64,000 nucleotides of DNA, from assembly GCF_017874255.1 (NCBI RefSeq), contig NZ_JAGGLD010000009.1, positions 1-64,000 of the forward strand, given 5' to 3'. Below the pieces are notes generated by a model that worked only from the letters and a program-made list of their open reading frames with translations, was not told where the DNA came from and did no database searches. The DNA is from Paenibacillus shirakamiensis. GTDB taxonomy: Bacteria; Bacillota; Bacilli; Paenibacillales; Paenibacillaceae. Position numbers and translations under genes: made by a program. This document shows, in pieces, positions 16,859 through 25,368 of the stretch. How positions within the stretch are numbered: the stretch's first letter is position 1; the number at the start of each line of letters is the position of its first letter.

Positions 16859-16899
16859 GCTGAATGTTCGCTGAATGTATTTTTCAGCCTAAATTCAGC
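16859..16899. promoter_or_regulatory. Four-half-site operator-like element between the GT39 operon and the two-component genes
   Basis: GCTGAA occurs at 16859 and 16870, and its reverse complement TTCAGC at 16883 and 16894. Each pair has an exact 11-bp period, and the two pairs face each other around a 7-bp centre. Tandem half-sites one helical turn apart are how OmpR/PhoB-type regulators bind. It sits in the divergent intergenic region, 49 bp before the regulator gene, so autoregulation and control of the GT39 operon are likely (inference). Confidence 0.65.
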
Positions 16900-16947
16900 T
16901 TGATGGACGATACTAAGGAAGAGAAAGATTAGCAGGAGGAATTCGCC

Positions 16948-17637
16948 ATGAAACCCCCAAAAGGAATTCGAATTTTACTAGTAGATGATGAACCGCATAT
17001 TCTTCAGTTCTTAGAACTTGGCCTATCTAGCGAGGGATTTGAGATCAAGACCGCTCCCGATGGAGCCTCGGCCGTAGAGATTGCCCCTTTATTCAAACCG
17101 CATGTCATTATCTTAGATGTGATGATGCCAGAAATGGACGGATTTGAAGCCATTGCTCGTCTAAAAGAAAACCTTAGCTACGGCGCTGGCATTATTATGC
17201 TTACAGCCAAAGACGAGGTGGAGAATCGAGTTAGAGGACTCACACTCGGCGCTGACGATTATATGATTAAGCCATTCAGTTTTGATGAACTATTAGCACG
17301 TATTCAAGCAAGGCTGCGCAATCAGTTCCCAGACCTGCTCGGAGAAGTGGTGCATGGACCTTTTCGTCTAGACGATCGCAGGAAAGAAATTACGCACCAA
17401 GATAAAGTGCTTGAACTATCGCCGACGGAGTATGAACTTCTGAAATTCATGGTGATGAACCATGGGATTGTCTTAAGCAAGACGCTCATTTTGGACCGGG
17501 TATGGGGATATGATTTTGGAGGAGAAGAAAATATTGTAGAGGTATATGTCCGCTCTTTGCGCGACAAGCTGGGGGATAAAGAACATCGCTTAATACGTAC
17601 GCTGCGCGGTGTGGGCTATCGGGTAGATTTACCATGA
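16948..17637 (+). CDS. OmpR/PhoB-family response regulator
   Basis: A 229-residue regulator. The receiver domain has acidic 'LVDDEP' (12-16), the phosphorylated Asp at 57 in 'IILDVMMPEMDGFE', Thr in 'IIMLTAKD' and Lys in 'DYMIKPF'. The C-terminal winged helix shows 'LSPTEYELLKFMVMNHGIVL', 'LDRVWGYDFGG' and 'VEVYVRSLRDKLG'. CAGGAGGAATTCGCC precedes the ATG. Its stop overlaps the kinase start by 4 bp, so the two are coupled. The divergent GT39 operon and the shared operator-like repeats suggest its target. Confidence 0.95.
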   Translation: MKPPKGIRILLVDDEPHILQFLELGLSSEGFEIKTAPDGASAVEIAPLFKPHVIILDVMMPEMDGFEAIARLKENLSYGAGIIMLTAKDEVENRVRGLTLGADDYMIKPFSFDELLARIQARLRNQFPDLLGEVVHGPFRLDDRRKEITHQDKVLELSPTEYELLKFMVMNHGIVLSKTLILDRVWGYDFGGEENIVEVYVRSLRDKLGDKEHRLIRTLRGVGYRVDLP

Positions 17638-19172
17638 CCAAGAAGCGGAGTCACCCCCCTACCCGATCTCTGAAGGAACGCTTGTCCCCTCGTTCTTTGC
17701 GCTCCCAACTTCTAGTACGCTCCTTGTTCATCTTAGCTGCACTGCTTATGCTAATTGGCGGATTGCAATATTGGTTGATGAAAGATTTCCTATATTCAAG
17801 CCGGGCTGAAGCGTTAGAGGCACAGATTATGTCCCTTCCTGGAGGTCTCCTAGGTACAAAGGAAGCCATAGAGAATCGACCTGCCCAGACCGATGAAGAA
17901 TCGTCAAAGTTCGAAGCTGGCGTACGAAAACTCGGCAGACCTTTTTTATTCCATGAGACCTCGCTTGCTTTAATCGATCAAGAAGGTAATTTCAAAGACA
18001 TTTCGGCTGAATATGGTATGACCGCACCTCAGCTTCAGAAAAATGTGTATGTCCAGCGACTACAGCAAAAAGAGACACTGCCTATGGCGCCGAACGAATC
18101 CAAGTACGAAATCGCTCAAGATAACAAAGGGAATGAACAGCTTATTGTCATACGTCATGCGCGTACACATTCGCCTAGTGAAACACCCAGTCTTATTCAA
18201 ATGGGAATGGATACGGCCCCCCTAAGAGATCAGTTACTGCAGCAGCTTCTCATTTTCACGGTGTTATCTGTTCTGGCTTTAGCTGGAGGACTTCTTCTCT
18301 ATATTCCTGTGCTTCGCAGAACATTAATACCTCTTTCTCGTATGGTGGAAGTCGTTCAACAGACAGATGCCGGGAACCTTGCAGAACGGTTCCCCGAAGC
18401 CCAAGGACAGACCGAGATAGACCGTCTATCTGCTTCATTTAACGGGATGCTTGAGAGACTAGAACACTCCTTTGATGCGGAAAAAGAATCTAAAGAACGC
18501 ATGAGACAATTCATTGCCGATGCTTCTCATGAACTACGTACTCCGCTTACCTCCATTCATGGATTTTTGGAAGTTCTCATGCGGGGAGCCGCGGACAATC
18601 CAGAGAAGTTACAAGCTGCATTAAGAAGCATGCATGGCGAGTCTAGACGCATCAATAAACTTGTCGAGGATCTCCTGCTGTTAACGAAGCTCGATCAAGC
18701 TCCTCAAATGATTTTTCAGCAGGTTCGTATGGACGCTTTACTTTATGAAATGCAGCCGCAGCTCCACATGCTGGCCGGCGAACGAACCGTTGACATGGAT
18801 ATTACAGCAGATGTAACGGCTCTTGCAGACCCCGATCGTATGAAGCAAGTGATCTTAAATCTATTCCACAATGCAGTGCAGCATACGCATCCGGAACACG
18901 GCTTAATTCGTGTATCATTGCAGGCATCAGAAGATATGATCACCTTGCAGATTCAAGACAATGGGAGCGGTATTGAACCCCAGCATCTGGCACACATTTT
19001 TGATCGATTCTACCGAAGTGAATCTTCTAGAACTCGTAAATCAGGTGGGGCTGGTCTAGGTCTCTCCATTACTCAGGCGATTATTGAAGCTCACCAAGGA
19101 ACCATTCGAGCAACAAGTCAGCCTGGAAAAGGCACAACCTTATGTATTGAACTTCACGCGAGTCAGGTGTAA
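17634..19172 (+). CDS. Sensor histidine kinase, HAMP-HisKA-HATPase type
   Basis: A 512-residue membrane kinase, partner of the preceding regulator. Two membrane helices (about 27-49 and 204-226) flank an extracytoplasmic sensor segment. A HAMP domain follows ('LIPLSRMVEVVQQTDAGNLAERF'). The H-box 'FIADASHELRTPLTSIHGF' has the phosphorylated His at 299. The ATPase domain has an N-box 'QVILNLFHNAVQHT', a G1 'IQDNGSGI', an F-box 'IFDRFYRSES' and a G2 'GGAGLGLSI'. The signal is unknown; sensing the envelope is likely given the target operon. Confidence 0.95.
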   Translation: MTKKRSHPPTRSLKERLSPRSLRSQLLVRSLFILAALLMLIGGLQYWLMKDFLYSSRAEALEAQIMSLPGGLLGTKEAIENRPAQTDEESSKFEAGVRKLGRPFLFHETSLALIDQEGNFKDISAEYGMTAPQLQKNVYVQRLQQKETLPMAPNESKYEIAQDNKGNEQLIVIRHARTHSPSETPSLIQMGMDTAPLRDQLLQQLLIFTVLSVLALAGGLLLYIPVLRRTLIPLSRMVEVVQQTDAGNLAERFPEAQGQTEIDRLSASFNGMLERLEHSFDAEKESKERMRQFIADASHELRTPLTSIHGFLEVLMRGAADNPEKLQAALRSMHGESRRINKLVEDLLLLTKLDQAPQMIFQQVRMDALLYEMQPQLHMLAGERTVDMDITADVTALADPDRMKQVILNLFHNAVQHTHPEHGLIRVSLQASEDMITLQIQDNGSGIEPQHLAHIFDRFYRSESSRTRKSGGAGLGLSITQAIIEAHQGTIRATSQPGKGTTLCIELHASQV

Positions 19173-19190
19173 TGCTTATCCTAAAATTAG

Positions 19191-19223
19191 AAAACTCCGG
19201 ATGCGCAATGCGCACCGGAGTCC
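19191..19223. terminator. Shared hairpin between the kinase gene and yjcZ
   Basis: ACTCCGG-A-TGCGC / GCGCA-CCGGAGT stem with a 3-nt loop. The minus side continues into TTTTCTAATTTT, so it best fits termination of the yjcZ-type transcript, and it may also end the two-component operon. Confidence 0.65.
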
Positions 19224-19232
19224 GTCTAATGT

Positions 19233-19349
19233 TTAGTACAAGCTAAATGTCCGAGTAATGATTACAAGTAGAATGAACAATACCAGAATAACACCTGTAG
19301 AAGTGAATGCTCCGTATCCCGCTCCGCCACCACAACCTATTCCTGACAT
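19233..19349 (-). CDS. YjcZ-family small sporulation-associated membrane peptide
   Basis: A 38-residue peptide: a Gly/Cys-rich head (SGIGCGGGAGYGAFTST), one membrane helix (GVILVLFILLVIIT) and a short tail RTFSLY. This is the YjcZ-type pattern, widespread in several copies in spore-formers. ATG 19349 is preceded by AAAGGAGGAG with good spacing. A longer in-frame ORF to 19421 exists but lacks a ribosome site. Family members are annotated as sporulation proteins; the molecular role is unknown. Confidence 0.85.
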   Translation of the reverse strand: MSGIGCGGGAGYGAFTSTGVILVLFILLVIITRTFSLY

Positions 19350-19554
19350 GGTAACTCCTCCTTTATGATAGCTTACGAAGTATGATATGCAGTCTAAAAT
19401 CGTCGCGTCAGGGGCAACCACCTACTTTGATAAGCAAAAAATAGCCTGCTTTACAATTCAACATTTTCAGCCGATATACTACATATCACGTTCATTTTCG
19501 ACAATTTATACTTATTTACAGCCATTTACTTATGCATGCTAGGAGAAATGTCCC

Positions 19555-21192
19555 TTGTCCTTACGCTTACGCTCTATTGTTGCCATTGTGTTCGCCATTC
19601 TTATTGCCATCTTAACAGGGCTTCTTAGCTGGATCATTGAGCGGGAGTCGACGGAAGAAGTGAAGAAGACGATCGGGGGATCTTTAGCAGAGACCTCCTA
19701 TCAGATGGCCGAAAAGCTAGATTATTTCATGTGGTCCAGAGCTGGAGAGATTCAAATGCTAAGTAAGCTGGATGCATTCCGTAGTCCAGATCAACCCGAA
19801 GATATCCGTAAGCTACTCGATCAATTAAAGACGAGCTTCCCTGTATTTACGTGGTCAGGCTTCATGGACACCAAAGGAAATGTACTCGCCTCTACCGACG
19901 GTATCCTTACCGGAATGAACTTGTCAGAGAGGCCTGTCTTTACGGAAGCGCAAAAAGACCTATTTATCGGGGATGTTCATAATGCCAAACTCCTAGCGTC
20001 TTATATCCCTCACAAACAAGATGAACCGCTGCAATTTGTTGATATCAGTACACCCGTCTATGCTAAGAATGGAAAGCTCGTAGGTGTTCTTGCCGCACAT
20101 CTTAGCTGGGAATGGTCCCGTCAAGTAGAGCAATCTATCCTCAAACCTCTGGAGAACCGATACAAAAATATTGAGATCTTCATTATTAGCAAAAAAGATC
20201 GCACTGTGCTGCTGGGTCCTTCTTCAATGGTTGGACATCCCTTGAATATTCCTCTTGTAGACGAGGCTCGGGCAGGTCAAAATTCTTGGGAACTCGCCAA
20301 GTATCCAGATGGACGCAGCTATTTAACGGGATTTGCTTATGGGCAAGGGTATGAAAATTATGCCGGACTAGGTTGGTCTATTCTGATAAGAGAACCCGAA
20401 GATATTGCTTTTGCTTCGGCAACGAAGCTTAGTCATACTATACTTTTAACGGGTACAGCCGCAGCGGTGGTATTTGCCATATTCGGTTGGTTTATTGCAG
20501 GTTGGATCGCACGCCCACTCAAGCGAATTGCACTTGCAGCAGATCTCCTTCGTAGTGGGGAACAGGTACATATTCCAATCTACCGTCATATTAAGGATAT
20601 TGAAATTCTCTCCTCATCTCTTCAAAATCTGGTGCATAACTTAACACGTACGGAAGATCAACTAGGACAGATGTCCATCCTAGCTCTACACGACAAACTT
20701 ACTGGACTACCTAACCGCATTGCCCTCGGAGACCATCTGTCCCGATCGATCCGAGAAGTCCATGGACATGAAGAGACATTGACCTTGCTATATATTGATT
20801 TAGATGGATTCAAAAACGTAAATGACACATGGGGACATCAGACCGGGGATCAGCTCCTCCAGCTTGTCGGACAGCGAATGAAAGAATGTATCCGTCCTCA
20901 AGATTTCATATGCCGCATGGGTGGAGATGAATTTGTAATTGTGCTGCATACGCCAGCAGTACATCCCATACTGGAAGCGCGGAAGATAACGGAACGACTA
21001 ATCACTACTTTGAACCTTCCCTTCTCTATCGATCAGGCCCTTATCCATATCGGTTGCAGTATTGGCGGAGCTGTCTATCCTTTAGATGATAGCGACCCGC
21101 TTCAAGTGATTCGTTTTGCAGATGAAGCCTTATATGCTTCCAAAAAAGCAGGCAAGAATCAAGCTACATTTACTTCGGAATTGTTACCATAA
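19555..21192 (+). CDS. Membrane diguanylate cyclase (Cache-HAMP-GGDEF)
   Basis: A 545-residue protein that should make cyclic di-GMP from two GTP. A membrane helix (about 7-29) and a second (about 298-320) enclose an extracellular dCache-type sensor domain ('PVFTWSGFMDTKGNVLAST', 'VDISTPVYAKNGKLVGVLAA'). A HAMP linker follows, then the GGDEF domain: 'LHDKLTGLPNRIALGDHL', 'YIDLDGFKNVNDTWGH' and intact GGDEF. An RPQD product-inhibition site lies five residues before GGDEF. Start is TTG 19555 with AGGAG 9 nt before; a nearby ATG is out of frame. No EAL domain. The sensed ligand is unknown. Confidence 0.94.
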   Translation: MSLRLRSIVAIVFAILIAILTGLLSWIIERESTEEVKKTIGGSLAETSYQMAEKLDYFMWSRAGEIQMLSKLDAFRSPDQPEDIRKLLDQLKTSFPVFTWSGFMDTKGNVLASTDGILTGMNLSERPVFTEAQKDLFIGDVHNAKLLASYIPHKQDEPLQFVDISTPVYAKNGKLVGVLAAHLSWEWSRQVEQSILKPLENRYKNIEIFIISKKDRTVLLGPSSMVGHPLNIPLVDEARAGQNSWELAKYPDGRSYLTGFAYGQGYENYAGLGWSILIREPEDIAFASATKLSHTILLTGTAAAVVFAIFGWFIAGWIARPLKRIALAADLLRSGEQVHIPIYRHIKDIEILSSSLQNLVHNLTRTEDQLGQMSILALHDKLTGLPNRIALGDHLSRSIREVHGHEETLTLLYIDLDGFKNVNDTWGHQTGDQLLQLVGQRMKECIRPQDFICRMGGDEFVIVLHTPAVHPILEARKITERLITTLNLPFSIDQALIHIGCSIGGAVYPLDDSDPLQVIRFADEALYASKKAGKNQATFTSELLP

Positions 21193-21316
21193 CTTCTTTT
21201 AATTCCGAGCAAATAAAGGATTATAGGGTTTGGTTGATTTATGGAGGATGTTGATTTAACGGGGTTCTGAATTGGAGAGTATTCAGCTTTTATAAATTAG
21301 TTATAGAAGGATTCAT

Positions 21317-21370
21317 TAAAAAAGCAGCGGCAGAACAAGACTTGATCATAGAGTCTTAGACTGCCGCTGT
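21317..21370 (-). terminator. Terminator of the GNAT gene
   Basis: AGCAGCGGCAG / CTGCCGCTG outer stem with an inner AAGACT/AGTCTT stem; the minus side continues into CTTTTTTAAT. Confidence 0.75.
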
Positions 21371-21399
21371 TCTTGAATTAGCGTGTCCTGTTAGTTCAA

Positions 21400-21804
21400 T
21401 CATATCAACTCTGAGATAAACATTGGTGTAGCCCCATCCTCTGTATAAAAGCCAAATTTATTATAGAACTCCACTGCATGAGGATAAGAAATTAATACTT
21501 TTGTTTTACACCCTTTATATCGATCAAGCATTATATTCATCATTTCTTTACCTATACCTATACTCTGATAACTTGGATGAATAAGCATATAATGAAAATA
21601 TACCGTCAAAATACCATCTGACAAAGCATTGATTAAACCGACAAGCTTTCCTCCTTCCCAAGCGGTCACAATGGAATGAGACCCTCCGATGGCTTGGAAA
21701 AGCTCGTTTGGATACTTGCCAGACTCCCATTCTACCGATAAAAATAACTCTTCGAGTGCATCCTTAGTGATATCCTCTTTGCTTGAAGCGTAATATATAC
21801 TCAT
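21400..21804 (-). CDS. GNAT-family N-acetyltransferase
   Basis: A 134-residue single-domain acetyltransferase. 'AWEGGKLVGLINALSDG' and 'VYFHYMLIHPSYQSIGIGKE' contain the acetyl-CoA binding loop Q-x-x-G-I-G. A C-terminal 'KTKVLISYPHAVEFYNKFGF' completes the fold. Length is typical of small GNATs. It is monocistronic with its own terminator. The substrate cannot be told from sequence. Confidence 0.88.
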   Translation of the reverse strand: MSIYYASSKEDITKDALEELFLSVEWESGKYPNELFQAIGGSHSIVTAWEGGKLVGLINALSDGILTVYFHYMLIHPSYQSIGIGKEMMNIMLDRYKGCKTKVLISYPHAVEFYNKFGFYTEDGATPMFISELI

Positions 21805-22130
21805 TCCTATAAATTCCTTTCATACAACTAACTACGGCACAACATCTGTTTTGAACTCCCCTATTTCGATGGTTTTGCAATTCTTACGAAGTCATAAAAG
21901 TCAAAAAAATAATACCCTTTTAAAGCAATTCCGGATTCATCTAAGTAAATAATTACTTTATTCACCTCAATATACTATTAAAAATATGTATACAAAATGG
22001 ATTAACTGAAGTGGAGTTTGTATATACCTACATTAGAGAATTCATGAGAATGCTTTATATATTTAAACATTCTCATCCTAAGATGCTTTTATTTTCTTAG
22101 ATACAGAACTTTTTTAACACTTTTATATTG
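21805..22130. other. AT-rich intergenic region, no gene seen
   Basis: About 325 bp holding the GNAT promoter area. No ORF with a ribosome site, no tRNA and no recognisable riboswitch. Confidence 0.4.
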
Positions 22131-22178
22131 AAAAAGGACATCCACTTAAGATGAATTAAGATGAATGTCCTTTTTTTT
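22131..22178. terminator. Bidirectional terminator at the EamA gene end
   Basis: AAAAAGGACAT / ATGTCCTTTTT stem with runs of A and T on both sides. It lies 15 nt past the EamA gene stop on the minus strand. The loop contains TAAGATGAAT twice. Confidence 0.75.
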
Positions 22179-22192
22179 CAGCTTTTTTTGCA

Positions 22193-23104
22193 TCACGAAG
22201 GTTGTTGCTGCAGTGGAGCCTCAGGTATGCGTACAACCCAGAAATACAATCCAATTCCAATTAGTGTCATTGCTCCTCCTACCAACGCAAAAGCGGTTAT
22301 CGGTTCGTCTAAGAACATTGCCGCCAAAGCAATCGCAAATACGGGCTCTCCAATAATCGCCATTGAGATTGTAGACGCAGGCATCACTTGCAATAGACGA
22401 TTGAATAGCATCTGTCCAAAGATGGTAGGTACTACCGCTAACAATATGAAAATAACCCAATTCGAGCCTGAGTATTTTACGAGTTCTATGCCATTTCCTA
22501 AGTTGTATCCAAGTAAAAGCAAGCCTCCAATAGCAAATACGAAGAAACTATACACCATAGAAGGCATCTTTTTGCAAAGATTTTGACCGGTTAACATATA
22601 CAGCGCATACGCTACGCCACCCAGCAAAGACAGTAAATCTCCCCATAGTGCTTCACTAGATAACCCTATGTCACCCCAGGCAATTAGGATGGAACCAACC
22701 ATCGCGAGGGATAGCGCTGCCGCCGCCGACCAAGCCGTTCTTACTCGGTAGAACAAATAGGAACCTGACATTACAAATACAGGTTGTAACGATAAAAGAA
22801 TCATGGAACTTGCAACAGACGTATGATTTAATGATTCCATCCAAAGTAGAAAGTGCAGACCTAGAAAAAGACCGGCGAGAAAAAGGAGTCCAATTTCCTT
22901 GCGACTTAGACTACGTAAAAGTGTATTTATCGTACGCCATTTCAACCATGGACTAATGAATATAAGGCAAAAGAACAAGCGATACATGCCCATAACAGGT
23001 GCAGGAGCCGATGATAATTTGATAAAAATAGAGGATAACGCGATAGAGATGATTCCAATGATGAGTAAGCCTAGATGTGGATAGGCTTTCTTGCTAGCTT
23101 GCAT
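22193..23104 (-). CDS. EamA/DMT-family transporter
   Basis: A 303-residue inner-membrane protein with ten predicted helices in two EamA repeats. Repeat 1 begins 'LLIIGIISIALSSIFIKLSS' and has 'LFLGLHFLLWMESLNHTSVA'; repeat 2 has 'LLSLLGGVAYALYMLTGQNL' and ends 'PVFAIALAAMFLDEPITAFA'. Drug/metabolite transporters of this type export metabolites or amino acids; the substrate is unknown here. Monocistronic. Confidence 0.9.
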   Translation of the reverse strand: MQASKKAYPHLGLLIIGIISIALSSIFIKLSSAPAPVMGMYRLFFCLIFISPWLKWRTINTLLRSLSRKEIGLLFLAGLFLGLHFLLWMESLNHTSVASSMILLSLQPVFVMSGSYLFYRVRTAWSAAAALSLAMVGSILIAWGDIGLSSEALWGDLLSLLGGVAYALYMLTGQNLCKKMPSMVYSFFVFAIGGLLLLGYNLGNGIELVKYSGSNWVIFILLAVVPTIFGQMLFNRLLQVMPASTISMAIIGEPVFAIALAAMFLDEPITAFALVGGAMTLIGIGLYFWVVRIPEAPLQQQPS

Positions 23105-23160
23105 GGTAATAGCGCCCCCTACAATACAGAACTGAACATAAATTATTTTTTTCGCTTACA

Positions 23161-23195
23161 ACGCAAAGACCTGCTAGAACAGCAGGTCTTTGCGT
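23161..23195. repeat. 14-bp perfect inverted repeat between EamA and nrdR genes
   Basis: ACGCAAAGACCTGC (23161-23174) and its exact complement (23182-23195) flank a 7-nt spacer. Neither side has a U-tract. It lies about 130 bp after the nrdR stop and 57 bp before the EamA start, so it may be a weak terminator or an operator. Confidence 0.7.
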
Positions 23196-23323
23196 ATGAT
23201 ATACGTCATGAAAATACCATGCGATATCATCTTCCTTCCGATTATGGTGAATTCACTGGCTAAGAATCCAAGCGAAAGACCGACTTTCTTCGCTGCACGC
23301 ATTCTCATCTTCACCTCTCGCCT

Positions 23324-23794
23324 CTACTCGTCTACGGATGTGTTTTTAGATAAAAGACCTTTCAATTCTTTCATGAACATATTAATATCCTTGAATTGAC
23401 GGTACACAGAAGCGAAGCGGACGTATGCTACTTCATCAATAGGGTAGAGCTGTTCCATTACAAGTTCACCAATTTGACGACTCTCCGCTTCGGCAATGGC
23501 CGTATGTCTTAGAGATCGCTCCACTTCAGAGACCATGGATTCCAATTGATCGATGGAAACAGGTCTTTTCTCGCAGGCACGGATGAGACCTCTCAGCATC
23601 TTATCTCGGCTGAACTCTTCTCGGCTTCCATCCTTTTTGACGACAATCAGTGGCGTCTCTTCCACCATCTCAAACGTAGTAAATCTGCGGCTACATTGCT
23701 CGCATTCTCGTCTACGTCGTATGGAGCGATTCTCGTTAGCAGGCCTAGAATCCAGCACTTTCGTCCCTAAATAGTCGCAGTATGGACACTTCAC
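23324..23794 (-). CDS. nrdR: Transcriptional repressor NrdR
   Basis: A 156-residue repressor of ribonucleotide reductase genes. The zinc ribbon has C3, C6, C31 and C34 ('[18 protein letters not shown]', '[10 protein letters not shown]'). An ATP-cone domain follows ('[20 protein letters not shown]') that senses ATP/dATP. I start it at GTG 23794 because the zinc ribbon begins there and GGAAGGAAG lies upstream; the frame runs further but adds unrelated residues. It is divergent from the SASP gene, with only 112 bp between starts. Confidence 0.95.
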   Translation of the reverse strand: MKCPYCDYLGTKVLDSRPANENRSIRRRRECEQCSRRFTTFEMVEETPLIVVKKDGSREEFSRDKMLRGLIRACEKRPVSIDQLESMVSEVERSLRHTAIAEAESRQIGELVMEQLYPIDEVAYVRFASVYRQFKDINMFMKELKGLLSKNTSVDE

Positions 23795-23869
23795 AGCATC
23801 ACTTCCTTCCAAAATAAGATTCCCATTATCTTCAATAATATTTGTGTTATGAGATTTGAGGTTCCGGCA

Positions 23870-23876
23870 CATAATA
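23870..23876 (+). promoter_or_regulatory. Candidate forespore (sigma-G) -10 element for the SASP gene
   Basis: CATAATA matches the sigma-G -10 consensus CATWMTA and lies 37 bp before the SASP start. A loose -35 (TTATGA) sits 17 nt upstream. SASP genes are known sigma-G targets. Confidence 0.5.
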
Positions 23877-23906
23877 CTTGTACCAACCGGAGGAGGTGAA
23901 TCAACA

Positions 23907-24125
23907 ATGGCTCAAAACAACAACACAAACGACTTGGTAGTAAAACAATCTTCTGGAGCTTTGGAACAAATGAAATACGAAGTAGCTCAAGAACTTGGCA
24001 TTTCTTTTCCTCAAGACGGATATGCAGGTAACTTGACTTCTTTTGAGAACGGTTCGATCGGTGGTTACATCACGAAACGTTTGGTGACACTAGCAGAACA
24101 ACAATTGGCTGGTCAATACAAATAA
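23907..24125 (+). CDS. Alpha/beta-type small acid-soluble spore protein
   Basis: A 72-residue DNA-coating protein of dormant spores. '[15 protein letters not shown]' includes the germination-protease recognition region, and '[20 protein letters not shown]' is the conserved C-terminal DNA-binding block. An Asn/Gln-rich head (AQNNNTND) is typical. ATG 23907 has AGGAGGTGA 7 nt before it; the longer in-frame ORF from 23856 has no ribosome site. This marks the organism as an endospore former. Confidence 0.97.
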   Translation: MAQNNNTNDLVVKQSSGALEQMKYEVAQELGISFPQDGYAGNLTSFENGSIGGYITKRLVTLAEQQLAGQYK

Positions 24126-24131
24126 TGAATG

Positions 24132-24174
24132 AGAAAGCATTGGCTCAGGGAAACCTGGTCAATGCTTTCTTTTT
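24132..24174 (+). terminator. Terminator of the SASP gene
   Basis: AGAAAGCATTG / CAATGCTTTCT stem followed by TTTTT, 7 nt after the stop. Confidence 0.9.
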
Positions 24175-24199
24175 AGAGCCTATTAGATCGTCCCCTGCA

Positions 24200-24763
24200 T
24201 TAAAATTCTTTGTATATATCCACATACTGCTGATAATAATGTGATACTCGCTGTACATAGTGCCGAGTCTCCCCAATGGGAATATTCTTCACCGTATCCA
24301 GTCGTCCATCCCATGTGCCACTTTTTAACCAGCCTTTCACTTTCCCAGGTCCCGCATTATAGGCTGCAATCACGGCAATTTCATTGTTATTAAATTGACT
24401 GTAGAGCGATTTCAAATACCATGTACCGAGCTGTATATTGCGATCCGGCTCCCGTTTGAGTGTATCTAAGCTTATATCCGGAAGATTCGCCTTTCCTATG
24501 ATCCATTTGGCTGTATCCGGCATAATCTGCATCAGTCCCAAAGCCCCTTTGGGCGATTCTTGACTAGCTTTATAATTCGTCTCGACTCGAATAATAGCGG
24601 CTACTAAGAAGGGATCCACTTTATTCGTCTCGGCATGATGACGAATTTCGTCCTTATAGTGAATAGGATAAAATAAAGTTAACCACTGCGTATTGACGAA
24701 GATTAGTACTAGAAAGGAGAGGAATAAGACAAGCAATACTCTCTTTTTACGAAGCCATTTCAT
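24200..24763 (-). CDS. Membrane-anchored lytic transglycosylase (SLT domain)
   Basis: A 187-residue protein that should cleave peptidoglycan glycan strands with 1,6-anhydro ends. A basic start and one membrane helix (9-28) anchor it outside. The SLT domain has the catalytic Glu61 in 'IIRVETNYKASQESPKGALG', then 'LMQIMPDTAKWI', 'RNIQLGTWYLKSL' and 'AYNAGPGKVKGWL'. Its start overlaps the coaE stop by 4 bp, so it ends the polA-mutM-coaE run. Resembles B. subtilis ytaG-region organisation only loosely; wall turnover is the likely role. Confidence 0.93.
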   Translation of the reverse strand: MKWLRKKRVLLVLFLSFLVLIFVNTQWLTLFYPIHYKDEIRHHAETNKVDPFLVAAIIRVETNYKASQESPKGALGLMQIMPDTAKWIIGKANLPDISLDTLKREPDRNIQLGTWYLKSLYSQFNNNEIAVIAAYNAGPGKVKGWLKSGTWDGRLDTVKNIPIGETRHYVQRVSHYYQQYVDIYKEF

Positions 24764-25356
24764 GACAGACCCCGATCTGCCATGTACTGATGAATCTGTC
24801 GCTCCGTTTCCGCAAGAGTCCCCCTATTATCAATCACAACATCTGCGAGTTCTCGTTTGCGTTCGATGTCCCACTGCGAGGCAAGTCTTGCCTCAGCCTC
24901 TTCCTTCGTTAGGCCATTACGTGCCATGAGTCTTGTTCGTTGTATATCCGCCGGCACATAGACCACCAAGACTTCATAGAAATCATTCCCTTGTCCTGTC
25001 TCGTAGAGCAAAGGAATATCTGATATCACTAATTTCCCCGGTTGCGCTGCGTCATATGCTGCAGCTCGGCTTCTCATTTCAGCGCGTATCGCTGGATGTG
25101 TAATGGCTTCTAAAGCTTTACGTTCATCTGGATGGTTGAAAATAAGACTTCCCAGCTTAGCTCGGTCTAGCGTGCCGTCTTCTCGGATCATCACAGATCC
25201 GAATCGCTTCGCTACTTCGGCCAGCACCGGATGCCCGGGCTGCATCACTTCCCTAGCGACGGCATCTGCATCAATTAAAAGGGCTCCCTGCTGTACGAAC
25301 AACTGGGAGACCGTACTTTTTCCCGATGCAATTCCACCGGTCAGTCCGATATTCAT
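24760..25356 (-). CDS. coaE: Dephospho-CoA kinase
   Basis: A 198-residue enzyme for the last step of coenzyme A synthesis. The P-loop GGIASGKS is at 7-14; 'VVSQLFVQQGALLIDADAVA'-like region holds the substrate Asp; 'ITHPAIRAEM', 'VISDIPLLYETG' and the lid 'RLMARNGLTKEEAEARLASQ' match CoaE. Length is normal. It lies 12 bp after mutM and overlaps the transglycosylase gene, consistent with the conserved polA-mutM-coaE order in Bacillales. Confidence 0.95.
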   Translation of the reverse strand: MNIGLTGGIASGKSTVSQLFVQQGALLIDADAVAREVMQPGHPVLAEVAKRFGSVMIREDGTLDRAKLGSLIFNHPDERKALEAITHPAIRAEMRSRAAAYDAAQPGKLVISDIPLLYETGQGNDFYEVLVVYVPADIQRTRLMARNGLTKEEAEARLASQWDIERKRELADVVIDNRGTLAETERQIHQYMADRGLS

Positions 25357-25368
25357 AACGTCACCTCA

